From Alkalilimnicola ehrlichii (GTDB lineage Bacteria > Pseudomonadota > Gammaproteobacteria > Nitrococcales > AK92): a stretch of DNA of 64,000 nucleotides. Made by a program: the position numbers and the translations under genes. Positions 9,661 through 19,750 of the stretch are shown one piece after another (the first letter of the stretch is position 1; every line of letters begins with the position of its first letter). The stretch covers positions 62,001 to 126,000 of the forward strand of contig NZ_NFZV01000012.1 in NCBI RefSeq assembly GCF_003399765.1, written 5' to 3'. The notes beneath the pieces are model-generated. The model was not told the origin of the DNA. It saw only the letters and a program-made list of their open reading frames with translations, and did not search any database.

Positions 9661-11319
9661 CTAGAAGCGTTCGAACTCGGCCTCGTCAGGCTCTTCGTCC
9701 AGCATGGGCTGGCGACGGCTTACGCTACGGCTGTTAACAGTCGAATAATTGCCACCCTGAGCGCTACGCGTCCCTTTGCCGTTGGAAACCCCGCTTTCTT
9801 GACGCAAAGCCGCCACTTGGTCGTCCAGCTTGAAGAAGCGCATCAGCTCCTGTAATTGCTCAGCCTGGGCGCTCATTTCCTCTGCCGTCGCCGACAGCTC
9901 TTCGGACGAAGAGGCATTCTGTTGGGTTAGCTGGTTAAGCTGCTCCATCGAGGTGTTGATCTGCTCGACGCCGGCGGATTGCTCTTCCGAACTGGCGGCA
10001 ATTTCCTGAACGAGGTCAGCCGCTTTTTGGATCGACGGCACAATAGAACTCAGCAGCTCACCCGCCTTCACCGCCAAATCGACGCTGGAGCCGGCCACTT
10101 CTCCGATTTCTTGCGCGGCGACCTGGCTACGCTCGGCAAGTTTGCGGACTTCGGCAGCGACCACCGCAAAGCCTTTGCCGTGCTCGCCGGCACGCGCGGC
10201 CTCAATGGCGGCATTTAACGCTAAGAGGTTGGTTTGATAGGCAATATCGTCGATGATCGAAATCTTCTCGGCGATATTCTTCATAGCGGCAACCGTCTGC
10301 TCGACCGCCTGGCCGCCTTCGGCTGCATCCTGTGCCGCCTTGGTCGCGGTACTATCGGTAACCTTGGCGTTTTCCGTGTTTTGATTGATCGAGCTGGTCA
10401 TTTCCTCCATCGACGAGGAGGTTTCTTCGACACTCGCCGCCTGCTCGCTGGAAGCCTGCGACAGCGATTGGCTGGTCGCGCTCACCTCTTCTGAGGCACT
10501 GGCCAAACTGTCGGAGGCACTGCGCACCTCGCCGATGACTTGCTTCAACTTCTCGGTCATCTGCCGCATCGACAGCAGCATAGCTCCGATTTCGTCCTTG
10601 CGGTCCGATTCGATCTCGACCATCAAGTCCCCACCGGCTAACTGCTCGGCCACATCGCGGGCGTTGTTAACGGGAACAGTGATACTCCGCGTCACGGCAT
10701 ACGACAGACTGCTGGCGATGATGATCGCCAATACCGCTAAGCTACTCATGACCGTAACGGACTGGCGGTACTCTCTCCGTACCTCCGCCGCCCCGGCATC
10801 CATAAGCTCTTCTTGGTAAGCGAGAAGATCCTCCAAGGCTGCGAAATAGGCAATTTGGGCGTCACGCACCTCGTTGGTGAGTGCGGCGACAAAGCGCTCT
10901 TGATCGTTCGCGGCAACCAGGCGTAAATAACGCGCAATCTGCGCATCGAAATCATCGCGACCACGAGTAATCCGGTCATAGATCCGGCGTCCCCGATCGG
11001 TGTACAAACGTTGCTGAAGCTCCTCCAAATGGAGCGCAGTCCTGTTTTGCGACTCCCCGATTCGACGCCCCATACCTTCCCGGTCGGCACCGGTGGGCAT
11101 CATAGGTATGGCACGTGATAGTCGCGAAACCTCATTGGCTTCATGCAGCATCTCGTTGGTGATCTGCGTGTTGGGGTAGATCCTGTCGACGATCATCTCG
11201 ACGTCTTCGTTAAAGTTATTCAGCGCGATAAAGGCAACCAGCACTATCACTGCCAGTAATGTGGTAAGCGCACCGAAGCCGATACCCAGCTTAACGCCGA
11301 TCCGCAAGTTCTTTAGCAT
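9661..11319 (-). CDS. Methyl-accepting chemotaxis protein (4HB-type sensor)
   Basis: 552 residues. TM1 at about 12-32 and TM2 at about 189-208 flank a helical periplasmic domain of some 155 residues, like four-helix-bundle (4HB_MCP) sensors. A HAMP segment follows ([20 protein letters not shown]), then the coiled-coil signalling domain with the highly conserved hairpin [22 protein letters not shown] at 3' centre. The tail is acidic and ends EFERF, not the usual aromatic CheR-tethering pentapeptide. The ligand is unknown. It lies between cheA and cheW in the operon and probably feeds this CheA. Confidence 0.93.
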   Translation of the reverse strand: MLKNLRIGVKLGIGFGALTTLLAVIVLVAFIALNNFNEDVEMIVDRIYPNTQITNEMLHEANEVSRLSRAIPMMPTGADREGMGRRIGESQNRTALHLEELQQRLYTDRGRRIYDRITRGRDDFDAQIARYLRLVAANDQERFVAALTNEVRDAQIAYFAALEDLLAYQEELMDAGAAEVRREYRQSVTVMSSLAVLAIIIASSLSYAVTRSITVPVNNARDVAEQLAGGDLMVEIESDRKDEIGAMLLSMRQMTEKLKQVIGEVRSASDSLASASEEVSATSQSLSQASSEQAASVEETSSSMEEMTSSINQNTENAKVTDSTATKAAQDAAEGGQAVEQTVAAMKNIAEKISIIDDIAYQTNLLALNAAIEAARAGEHGKGFAVVAAEVRKLAERSQVAAQEIGEVAGSSVDLAVKAGELLSSIVPSIQKAADLVQEIAASSEEQSAGVEQINTSMEQLNQLTQQNASSSEELSATAEEMSAQAEQLQELMRFFKLDDQVAALRQESGVSNGKGTRSAQGGNYSTVNSRSVSRRQPMLDEEPDEAEFERF

Positions 11320-11370
11320 GACCTCCCCCTTTAGGAAGCAAGAGCAAAATTAATCAATTATTCCAATGCA

Positions 11371-13530
11371 TTATGCTTTGGCCGTTCGTGCCTCCTGCTC
11401 CGCCGCCCGTTGGGTTAGCGCCGGCACATCCAGAATCAAGGCAACCTCCCCGCTACCCAGGATGGTTGAACCACTAATGGCTCCCAGGTTCGAGAACAGC
11501 TTACCCAACGGTTTTATAACGGTTTGGTATTCGCCTAATAGACTGTCCACGATGAGTCCCGCTTTATGCGGCCCATGCCTGACGACGACGATGTTCTCCC
11601 GCCGGCCCGCTTCGCCGGCCAAGCCGAAATAGTCGCGTAGCCGAATAAACGGCAAGACTTCTCCCCGCAGATTAACGAAACTACGCTGCCGGCTTTCAGC
11701 CCGTTGCGCCGGTGTTAGTTCCACGCACTCGACAACGCTCTCCAGCGGCACAACGTAGCGGGACTCGCCGATGCCGGTCAGGAACCCGTCGATGATTGCC
11801 AACGTAAGCGGCAAACGAATGCGCATAACCGTGCCCTGACCAAATTCCGACTCGACTTCAACGCTACCGCGCAGGGCTTCGATGTTACGGCGAACGACAT
11901 CCATTCCGACACCGCGGCCCGATAAGTTCGTCACCTGTTCGGCGGTGGAAAAGCCCGGTTCGAAAATCAACTGATAGGTTTCTTGAGCGGTCAGCCCCTC
12001 GGCACTTTGGATGACTCCCCGTTCCAGCGCCTTGGCCAAGATCTTGTCGCGGTTGAGGCCACCGCCGTCGTCCTTAACTTCGATAACGATACTTCCCGCC
12101 TCGTGGTAAGCATCGAGATGCACCGTTCCCTCGACCGGCTTGCCGGCTGCCGTTCGCACCTCCGCCGCCTCAATACCATGATCGACGGCGTTACGAACCA
12201 TGTGCGTTAAGGGGTCGGCGATCCGCTCGACCATGGTTTTATCCAATTCCGCATCTGCGCCACTGATTTCCAGCCGAATATCTTTGCCCAGCTCCTGCGA
12301 TGCATCGCGAACGACACGCTTAAAGCGTTGGAAGGTTTCGCCGATCGGCACCATACGCAGCTCGAGCGAGCCGTCGCGAATCTCCTCAACCAGGTTGGAA
12401 ACCGCTGCAATAGCTTCCCGAGTTTGTGTATCGCCGTTTCGCTGCGCGGTCAGGTTGGCCGCCGCACTGGCTATCACCAACTCGCCAACCAGATTAATCA
12501 GGTTGTCCAGCTTATCGGCCTGAACTCGTACATACTGATTTGCCTGAGCCCGGGCATCGCGCGTCTGCTTTTGTTTGCTCAGCGCCGCATTCACCACGTC
12601 AGGCGAAACGGCGCCGGATTCGACCAAGACCTCGCCGATACGCGCCTTAGGCACAGCATCATCCCCGGCGAGCAGCGCTTGAGCGTTAAGCCCCTCCTCC
12701 AGTTCGGCCCGTGTTAGCGCGCCGCTGGCAATCAGCATTTCACCGAGTTTGTAGTCTTCTTCTGGCAGATTCTGGATAAGATCGATGTACTCAGCCAACC
12801 GAGCATCGGGCGCTAAGATGCGAAGCTCGCAATCCTCGCGGACGAACTCAAAGACTTCTTCGATCGCCGCTTTGCTCGTGGCCGCCTGGAGGTCGATTTC
12901 AAACCCCAGATAGCAGGCTTCCGGGTCAAACTCGCGGGCGGGCGGCAAGTGCTCCGTGATCGTGCAGACATAGGCGAGTTCGCCGAGCTTGCCGAGGTAG
13001 CGAATAAAACTAAGCGGCTCCATGCCATGACGGAGCACATCCGGGCTAAAGCGCACGGATATGTGCCAGCTATCAGTTTCCTTACCCGCCGCAGGCGCTG
13101 CTTGTTCGTCACCGGCATTAGCCGAGCCGGCGTTTTCCTCATCGTCCTCGCCTTGATAAGGCGCCAGTTGGAGGATAATACCGTTGCCGATCTTGCATAT
13201 GTCTGCGCCGATATCGGCAGCATCGAGATCAATCAATGTCGCGATATGATCCCGGCACTGAAACAATAAGCCGGATAAGGTCGTATCGAACTCGATCAAA
13301 CCGTCGCGCAGGCGATCCAAGACATTTTCGACGGCATGGGCGAACTCCACTACATGGTCGAAACCGAACAAACCGGCAGAACCCTTAATGGTATGAACGC
13401 AGCGGAACAACGCGCTGAGCTGCTCCGGATCGCCGGCATCTTCTTCCAGTTCGAGTAAAAGCCGCTCCATCTGCTCCAACATGTCCACGCTTTCCGCGAG
13501 GAAGGTATCAAGCAAATCATCTTGATCCAT
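11371..13530 (-). CDS. cheA: Chemotaxis histidine kinase CheA with MshEN-like insert
   Basis: 719 residues from the ATG at 13530, which has GGAGG 7 bases upstream; an in-frame extension to 13605 lacks a good RBS and is rejected. Domains: Hpt at about 1-105 with phospho-accepting His46 (CVHTIKGSAG); a linker domain at about 150-245; a tandem 24-residue repeat at 261-284 and 297-320 (starting KLGEMLIASG and RIGEVLVESG, each ending in Q); dimerisation helices (LDNLINLVGELV); the HATPase domain (N box MVRNAVDHGIE, G box DDGGGLNRDK); and a C-terminal CheW-like domain. It phosphorylates CheY and CheB. The start overlaps the STAS gene by 14 bases. Confidence 0.95.
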   Translation of the reverse strand: MDQDDLLDTFLAESVDMLEQMERLLLELEEDAGDPEQLSALFRCVHTIKGSAGLFGFDHVVEFAHAVENVLDRLRDGLIEFDTTLSGLLFQCRDHIATLIDLDAADIGADICKIGNGIILQLAPYQGEDDEENAGSANAGDEQAAPAAGKETDSWHISVRFSPDVLRHGMEPLSFIRYLGKLGELAYVCTITEHLPPAREFDPEACYLGFEIDLQAATSKAAIEEVFEFVREDCELRILAPDARLAEYIDLIQNLPEEDYKLGEMLIASGALTRAELEEGLNAQALLAGDDAVPKARIGEVLVESGAVSPDVVNAALSKQKQTRDARAQANQYVRVQADKLDNLINLVGELVIASAAANLTAQRNGDTQTREAIAAVSNLVEEIRDGSLELRMVPIGETFQRFKRVVRDASQELGKDIRLEISGADAELDKTMVERIADPLTHMVRNAVDHGIEAAEVRTAAGKPVEGTVHLDAYHEAGSIVIEVKDDGGGLNRDKILAKALERGVIQSAEGLTAQETYQLIFEPGFSTAEQVTNLSGRGVGMDVVRRNIEALRGSVEVESEFGQGTVMRIRLPLTLAIIDGFLTGIGESRYVVPLESVVECVELTPAQRAESRQRSFVNLRGEVLPFIRLRDYFGLAGEAGRRENIVVVRHGPHKAGLIVDSLLGEYQTVIKPLGKLFSNLGAISGSTILGSGEVALILDVPALTQRAAEQEARTAKA

Positions 13531-13861
13531 GAGGAACCTCCGAAACCGGCTCGGCCGGGAGCACGAGCGGATCGCCGAACGCCTGCGATAGGTTAAGCAG
13601 CCCAATAACGTTAAGCAGCTCCTCGCTGTGATTAACGAGTGTTAGCGATACGTCCCGCTCGGCCGCCTCGCGCTTGAGCATCAGAAGAAGTTGGAGGCCC
13701 GCGGTATCCACCTCTTGGACCCCAGCCAAATCAAGCTCTAGGGCGTCTCCCTCCTTTAACATCGACAACAACCGAGGCTTTAACTGTTCGGCATGAAATA
13801 CGCAAAGTTCGCCAATAAAGCGGAACTTGCCAGCTTCCGACGGTACGAGCTCAAAACCCAT
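13517..13861 (-). CDS. STAS-domain protein (anti-sigma-factor-antagonist type)
   Basis: 114 residues, one STAS domain. The segment ALELDLAGVQEVDTAGLQLLLMLKREA is the diagnostic strand-loop-helix, with VDTAG where antagonists have DSxG; a Thr replaces or neighbours the usual phospho-serine. Small STAS proteins next to cheY and cheA recur in chemosensory operons, where their role is poorly defined; phosphorylation on Thr is inference. It overlaps cheA by 14 bases and lies 17 bases after cheY. Confidence 0.82.
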   Translation of the reverse strand: MGFELVPSEAGKFRFIGELCVFHAEQLKPRLLSMLKEGDALELDLAGVQEVDTAGLQLLLMLKREAAERDVSLTLVNHSEELLNVIGLLNLSQAFGDPLVLPAEPVSEVPHGSR

Positions 13862-13878
13862 GGCTTAGCGCCTCTTCG

Positions 13879-14244
13879 TCAGCTAATTAGCTTATCGACT
13901 GCCGCCAGCATTTGATCGGGCCGGAACGGTTTAACAACCCAAGCTTTGGCACCGGCGGCTTGGCCCTCGGCCTTCTTTGCTTCGGCGGACTCCGTGGTCA
14001 GCATAATGACGGGCGTAAACTTATACTCTGGCTTCTGTTTCACGGCTTTCAGAAACTCGATGCCGTCCATCACGGGCATATTGACGTCGGAAATAATCAA
14101 ATGAACCCGCTGCCCGCCGAGTTTGTTCAAGGCGTCCTGACCGTCGCAAGCATCGACGACGTTATAGCCGGCACCTTTCAGAGCAACGGAGACTACCTGT
14201 CGGATCGAAACCGAGTCGTCAACTACCATTACCGTTTTGGCCAT
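13879..14244 (-). CDS. cheY: CheY-type response regulator
   Basis: 121 residues, a stand-alone receiver domain. The acidic pocket is VVDD at residues 7-10, the phospho-acceptor is Asp53 in LIISDVNMPVMDG, and the switch residues are the Thr of MLTTES and the Lys of VVKPF. There is no output domain. As in other Che operons, it is expected to be phosphorylated by the adjacent CheA and to bind the flagellar switch, or to act as a phosphate sink. Second gene of the operon, 17 bases before the STAS gene. Confidence 0.93.
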   Translation of the reverse strand: MAKTVMVVDDSVSIRQVVSVALKGAGYNVVDACDGQDALNKLGGQRVHLIISDVNMPVMDGIEFLKAVKQKPEYKFTPVIMLTTESAEAKKAEGQAAGAKAWVVKPFRPDQMLAAVDKLIS

Positions 14245-14271
14245 GCATCCCCCCTTGGGTAGAGACCTAAA

Positions 14272-15441
14272 TTAGAAGAAAGTGATATCGCCCTCGTCGG
14301 ATTCCTTGCGCACATCGCCGGCGTGAGCGGTGCGCTCGTCCGCCATTGCATAATCCTTCTCGAGCTCTTGCAGGAGGCGGGCGACCTCCACCGGGCGGGC
14401 TACGTCCACCGAGTCCACCAACTCGTCGAGATGTACGGCGGTGCGGCCGATGCTGTCTCTCACGTGACAAAGAATTTGGCTGGTACGATCCTGAAACTGT
14501 AGTTTTACCAGCGCCGCACTGATGCGGTTCTGAATATGGCCGTTGGTATCGTTAAGGCGGCGTCCGGCGTCGGTCAGATTTTCCGCCACGTTACGGAATT
14601 CTTCTAAGACAGCGGTAATCGCCTGTTCGGAGTACTTAACCGATTCTTGCTGCTCGCCGGTATCCCGCGCCGAGTCGCACGCTTTGCGGATCGCCTCGGA
14701 AATCTCCTCGACTTTCTCGGCGATCGAGCGACCGGACTCGCCGGAGCGTTGCGACAACGCCCGAACTTCGGAGGCAACGACAGCGAAGCCTCTCCCTTGC
14801 TCGCCGGCGCGCGCAGCCTCAATGGAAGCGTTAAGCGCTAGCAAGTTGGTTTGCTCGGCGACACCTGCCACCTCGTCGGCCATCGCATTCAACTCTTTGA
14901 TGTAACTACCGAGATGCTCGATTCGCTCAAGCTGGACCCGCTGCTCTTCTAAAGCGGCTTCAAGGCGCCGCACAACCTCGTTTAAGCGCTGCTCGCTACG
15001 CTGGAACAAACGGCCAAACCCGCTTTCGTCGGTCACCACACCAGAGAACACCTCGGTCGCCTCGCCCAGGTTGGCGACCATTTCGGTGAACTCCCCCATC
15101 AGACCGCCAACAGCCTCTTCCGTCTGATAGCGGGCATTCTCTACTTGCCGCTGCCACACCGGAAAAAGATCGCTTGCCAGACCTGCAAGACTCGGCCGGT
15201 AAACCTGCTCGGCCCAATGCTCGCTCAACTCTGCATGGAGCGCTTCGCGCTGCTCGCGCTCGCTCGATTCAACGACGCGCCTAAATCTTCTTTGCGCCCA
15301 CGCAATAGCAAGCATTCCCACCACCACGGGAACTCCGACAACCCAAGGCGCCGCCAGCAACAAACCTGCGCTGCCAATGACGAGGGGAAGATACGGCGTT
15401 TTCATACAGGCCCTAAGGGCATCTTGGTCAACCAACCCCAT
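14272..15441 (-). CDS. Membrane-anchored methyl-accepting chemotaxis protein without periplasmic sensor
   Basis: About 389 residues from the ATG at 15441, which has AGGAG 4 bases upstream; a longer in-frame reading to 15690 has no supporting RBS, and an ATG at 15405 is also possible. A single long hydrophobic hairpin ([27 protein letters not shown] in two helices) anchors it with almost no periplasmic loop. A cytoplasmic coiled coil follows, with the conserved signalling tip [21 protein letters not shown]. There is no HAMP domain. It may sense a membrane or cytoplasmic cue. First gene of the operon. Confidence 0.85.
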   Translation of the reverse strand: MGLVDQDALRACMKTPYLPLVIGSAGLLLAAPWVVGVPVVVGMLAIAWAQRRFRRVVESSEREQREALHAELSEHWAEQVYRPSLAGLASDLFPVWQRQVENARYQTEEAVGGLMGEFTEMVANLGEATEVFSGVVTDESGFGRLFQRSEQRLNEVVRRLEAALEEQRVQLERIEHLGSYIKELNAMADEVAGVAEQTNLLALNASIEAARAGEQGRGFAVVASEVRALSQRSGESGRSIAEKVEEISEAIRKACDSARDTGEQQESVKYSEQAITAVLEEFRNVAENLTDAGRRLNDTNGHIQNRISAALVKLQFQDRTSQILCHVRDSIGRTAVHLDELVDSVDVARPVEVARLLQELEKDYAMADERTAHAGDVRKESDEGDITFF

Positions 15442-15742
15442 CCGACTCCTACGTATTCGCTCGCGGCCTGACAACCGACCTCTCGCGCGTCGGTTCATTC
15501 TCAAAACATCGGCCAACGCTTGACGCGACTTGAACCAAAACGAGACCTTGTTCACAATCACGGGCTTTATCGCCCCAGGCGTGACTGACGCGCGCGGAAC
15601 GACAACTACCGTCGTGAACTCGCACAAGGTCGCCAAGCCCACGTATGACTTAAAATAAAGTGCGTAGCTGCGCCCGGAGCAGACGCACACCGCGCTGCCT
15701 TAAACTCGGCAGCCAGGGCAGCTTCTAAACTATTTGGGTAGG

Positions 15743-15772
15743 AAAATAAGCCCTTCCGGATTCAGGAGGGCT
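15743..15772 (-). terminator. Terminator-like hairpin after the helicase gene, within a 356-base gap
   Basis: On the minus strand, AGCCCT and AGGGCT form a stem (15749-15772) followed by TTATTTT. It lies 26 bases past the helicase stop. The rest of the 15442-15797 gap should hold the promoter of the chemosensory operon. A GGCGATAA and a GGCCGATG resemble flagellar sigma-28 -10 boxes, but no matching -35 sits at the right distance. Confidence 0.5.
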
Positions 15773-15797
15773 AAGGCAGGAGCAAGCGCATAGCTTG

Positions 15798-18129
15798 CTA
15801 TAAGACTATGCTCTTGCTGGCCTTTTTATACTCGACTTGCCACCCGCTCCAAGCGGGTAGCTCCCAACGGCGAGGGCCATCCTTGCGACGGCCGCCGAGG
15901 TATTCCAGCGTGACACGGCGCCGCCGTAGCTGATACGACACTTTAAGCTCTAGATCGCTTAAGGAGATTCGGCGGGGATAATGCTCATCGAAGCGCGCTC
16001 GTTCCCAGTCAGGGATACCCTCGAAGCGAAGATCCTCAGGCTCGATCAGCTCCATGTCGGCCGCTCGATCCACACCTAGCGCCCGTAAACGCTCTTGTAA
16101 CCATAGCAAAGGCTCCGGCACCTCTCCCTCGCCTTCTCCGAGGCGGCAGTAAAGCTCCCACGCCTCCAGATCGTCCTGCAAGCGGGAACCTGCCGGCGGT
16201 AGCAACTCCCCGACAAGAATATGCTTTGCTAGCGCCGCTCGCGCTTGCTCGCCGACAGGTTCGATCCATGTCTCCCCCAATTCTCGTCCGGAAAAACGCA
16301 ACACCTGCCGGACCCGCAGCCCGTCCTCATCGAGCCGGCTCTCCGCCTCAACCCGCTCGCCGAGCCCTAAGCTAGGGAGTAAACCGATGGGAAGCGGCGC
16401 CAAGCATGTGCCCAGGGTCATTGTCTCCCGCGTACCGCGTCCAGGCACGCTATAAGTGTCGAATACCAGTGCGGCTTCGTCCGCCATCGTGAGCAGGGAA
16501 CGCTCGCCGAGCTTCAATTCGCCACTGCCATTGGCAAATGCCTGCCGCCGTTTCTCGCGCCGGACGAACACCATGTTCGGCGCCGCCTCGGCGGCATGAG
16601 CGAACGCCGTCTCCGCCTCGCCATTCAATCCTTGAGGCATCACCGGCAAACCCAGCAGATCGCGCAACTGCGACGCCACATGCCGCGCCTCGTCACGCAC
16701 ACGTTTATGAACGTCGATATCGACCAGATCGAGGCCGCGTATAGCAGCGACCAACAAGGTCGCATCGCAGCGCCTACCCAGGCTGTCGCAGAGCCGAGCC
16801 CTTAATGCGGGATCTTTGGGAGGAGTAGCCAAGCTCTGGCGAACGGATAAAGCGGCCACGAGGTCGGCCATAAAACCTTTACTTTCCGGCGTTGGCATCG
16901 CCGAGATTAAGTGCGCAAGTGCCGTATCGACCGGAAGCGCAAACAACCCTCGCCCCCGTTCGGTAATCTCTCCCGCCTCATCCAACGCGCCGAACGCGCA
17001 CAATAAGGACTGTGCCGCGTACAGGCTTTGCTCAGGCAAGGGTTCAGGAAACGACAACGCTTCCGGACGATAACCGGCAACTGCCGCTGCCAGCGTGAAA
17101 TCGGTAAGGTCTTCGCGTTGTACTTCCGGCGGCGCACTTTGTGCAAGCGGCGCGGCGTGCCCCCACAACCGGACGCAAAGCCCCGGCGCTGTGCGTCCGC
17201 CCGCCCTCTACGTTGTTCTGCGCTTACTGTCGCGATGGGCGCTAGCGTCAACACCGTTCGCCCGTTGCGCCGTTGAGTACGCCGTTCCAACCCACTATCG
17301 ATGACCGCCGTGACGCCAGGCACCGTCAAAGAGGTTTCGGCAATATTCGTCGCCAAAACAACCCGCTGTTTGCCATCGGCCTGCAAGGCGCGTTGCTGCT
17401 CTTCAATGGGTGCGGAACCATGCAAAGCAACGGCTTCCCCCACAAGGCTCCGAAGCCGTTGTTGAACAGCTCGAATTTCCCCCCGCCCCGGCAAAAAACC
17501 AACAGGTGGCCTTCCGTCTCGCCGGCGACTGCCAACACCGTGCTGACCACGCGCTCGACCAAATCCTTACCGGTCGGCATCGTTAAGGCATGCTGCTCGG
17601 CGTAACGCACCTCAACGGGATAAGCCTGGGCCTGTACCGATAGATGAGTAGCACGCAAATAGTCGGCTAAGCCCACGCCGTCAAGCGTGGCAGAGGTCAG
17701 TACTAAACGATAACGCCCTTGCTCGAGTAGCAACGCGAGCAACAGATCGGTATCCCAACGGCGCTCATGGAACTCATCGATAATAATGCTAGCGAAGCGA
17801 TCTAATCGCCCGTCGGCCAACCAGTTCAATGCAATCCCTGGCGTCACAAAAACGATCTCGCTGGCAGGGCCGACACAATGATCGAAGCGAACTGCGTAGC
17901 CGACCCGGTCACCGCAACCATCCTCCGCCAACGTATCCGCTACGTAAGCGGCCAAGCTGACGGCGGCTAAGCGCCGCGGCTCAACTACAAGCACAGGACC
18001 ATGCTCCGCAGCCCAAACGGGCAACCGGGTCGATTTCCCGGTTCCAGTCGCCGCTGTCACCACCACATGGCCTGCCGCCAGAGCGGAGCCAAAAGACTGA
18101 CGTAAAGATTCAACGGGAAGTGTCGTCAC
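15798..18129 (-). CDS. hrpB: HrpB-like DEAH-family ATP-dependent helicase (two frameshifts)
   Basis: About 777 residues once joined. Motif I is TAATGTGKST, motif II is DEFHERRW (the DEFH form seen in HrpB), motif III is TSAT, and motif VI is near SAEQRRGRAGR after repair. The C-terminal HrpB-type region ends LPAWSGWQVEYKK. Two breaks occur: at six A (17493-17498, + strand), where one more base gives VFLPGRGEIRAVQQRL; and near 17197, where one more base gives RRGRAGRTAPGLCVRLW. Each repaired junction recreates a helicase motif, so errors are likelier than decay. HrpB is a non-essential RNA helicase of unclear role. A hairpin terminator follows. Confidence 0.85.
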
Positions 18130-18305
18130 TACGCTACTTACTGTTCGATCGCCTCAACGCGTCGAAACGATAGCAAGGCCGAGAAAAGAATTCGAGCTGA
18201 GGAGCCCTACACGTAATAGCCCATCGCGTTTGCTAATGGGCGGTCATCGGGTTGCGCCGATTTGCTATGCTCTGCTCACCGCTCCCGCTTCTGCCGAGCA
18301 ACCCG

Positions 18306-19733
18306 TCAATACGAGGTTTCCGGTAGCAGTCTCCGGCGCACATGCCAGCGGTGAGCGAGATAAGTCACGAGTAAGATCAGCACACCCAAAATGGGGTAAT
18401 AAGCTGCCTCGCCGCCGAGTCTAAAACCACGCCAAGCGGTAGCAACGATGGCGACGCAAGAGAGCACGACGTACAACCCCGGCAACCAAGGATAGAAACT
18501 CGCACGATAAGGACGGTATACACCCGGCAAGCGACGCCGTAAAGCGAACATGGCTAACACGCTCAAGGTCCCGGTCATAAACATGGCGATACTGGTCATC
18601 TCGACAATGGCCCGAAAACTGCCGGTTAATACCAGCGCAATCGCAAAGGCGGCTTGCAACCAAAGCGCAGCCTTAGGCACCCTGCCCGATCCGCTAAGGC
18701 GGGCGGCACCACGCCAAAAGCAGCCATCGACCGCCATAGCGTAAGCAACGCGCGCGCCTCCCAACACGGTTGCGTTCAAGGAGGTGATAATGGCCACCGC
18801 AATCAGGATGAGAACAGCCGTCGTAAGCCATGAACTTTGCAGGGCCTGGGCCATCCCCGTCCCGGCGTCGGTCCAACCTAACGCCGCAAGACCGCTAAAC
18901 CCCAGCACGGCAATGAATGCTGCGCATAGCAAGCAGTAAAGGCCTGTCACGAAAAACGTGGCGCCAAACATCGAGCGGGGGATATTGCGATGCGGCTCCC
19001 TCACTTCTCCAGCCACATAGATAATGTTAATCCAGCCTGAGTAGGCAAAATTGACCAGGAGAAAACCGGTAACAAATCCCGCGAAACTTAACTCGGCAAC
19101 CATCGAGGGCTCGGCGAGCAATGCCGGTTGAGTCTTAGCGCCCGTGGCGAAGCCGTAAAGAGCAAGCATCACTAAACCTATGATCGGCAAGAGCGTTAAC
19201 AGCACCTGAGTTCGCGCTGCCAAGCGGGTTCCGGCAACGTTAAGCAAAGTTAAAACAATAATTAAGACAATTGCCAACCACTGAATGGCGGTAATGGGTA
19301 ACCCCAGAATGGGTTTAACGCTTAAGTCGTAACCGACTAATGCTTGTACCTGATACTGGACGACGGCGACTGCCATACCGGCAATCGAGCCGCCGAATAT
19401 GGCAATGAACAGCAGCCAGCCCGAGGCAAACGCAACCGACTGCCCAAAAGCCTCGCGTTGAAAGACATAATCGCCGCCGGCACGTGGGAACAGGGTGCTG
19501 AGTTCGGCGCAAGCACTCGCTCCGGCGAGTGCGAACAAACCGCCTAACACCCATAGGAAGAAGAACGCCGCAACGCTGCCGACCTCCTGGGCAACCATAC
19601 TAGGGAACAGAAAAATACCCACCCCCAGCATAGAGCCCGCCACTACACAGAAGCCTGCCACGGGGCCGATCACGCGAGGCGGCTCGACCATTACCTCGCC
19701 ATCGCTCCGAATGGCGTTATCGCCCGTTTTCAT
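18306..19733 (-). CDS. APC-superfamily amino acid permease
   Basis: 475 residues with about 12 hydrophobic segments. The first transmembrane helix holds the APC substrate motif GSMLGVGIFLFPSMV, and FPRAGGDYVFQREAFG is the conserved TM3 entry of LAT/YkfD-like exchangers. It is an inner-membrane transporter for amino acids or amines; the substrate cannot be read. It lies 17 bases before the methyltransferase gene on the same strand. A short hairpin (18219-18241, GCCCAT/ATGGGC) lies downstream but has no T tract. Confidence 0.85.
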   Translation of the reverse strand: MKTGDNAIRSDGEVMVEPPRVIGPVAGFCVVAGSMLGVGIFLFPSMVAQEVGSVAAFFFLWVLGGLFALAGASACAELSTLFPRAGGDYVFQREAFGQSVAFASGWLLFIAIFGGSIAGMAVAVVQYQVQALVGYDLSVKPILGLPITAIQWLAIVLIIVLTLLNVAGTRLAARTQVLLTLLPIIGLVMLALYGFATGAKTQPALLAEPSMVAELSFAGFVTGFLLVNFAYSGWINIIYVAGEVREPHRNIPRSMFGATFFVTGLYCLLCAAFIAVLGFSGLAALGWTDAGTGMAQALQSSWLTTAVLILIAVAIITSLNATVLGGARVAYAMAVDGCFWRGAARLSGSGRVPKAALWLQAAFAIALVLTGSFRAIVEMTSIAMFMTGTLSVLAMFALRRRLPGVYRPYRASFYPWLPGLYVVLSCVAIVATAWRGFRLGGEAAYYPILGVLILLVTYLAHRWHVRRRLLPETSY

Positions 19734-19750
19734 AGCACGCGATTCCAGCG

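Noticed and set aside
15442-15690. N-terminal extension of the first chemoreceptor to 15690
   Set aside because: The extra 83 residues have no domain, are Arg-rich, and lack an RBS; AGGAG before 15441 supports the shorter protein.
15442-15797. Sigma-28 flagellar promoter for the chemosensory operon
   Set aside because: GGCGATAA and GGCCGATG look like -10 boxes, but no TAAA-type -35 lies at the 15-base spacing.
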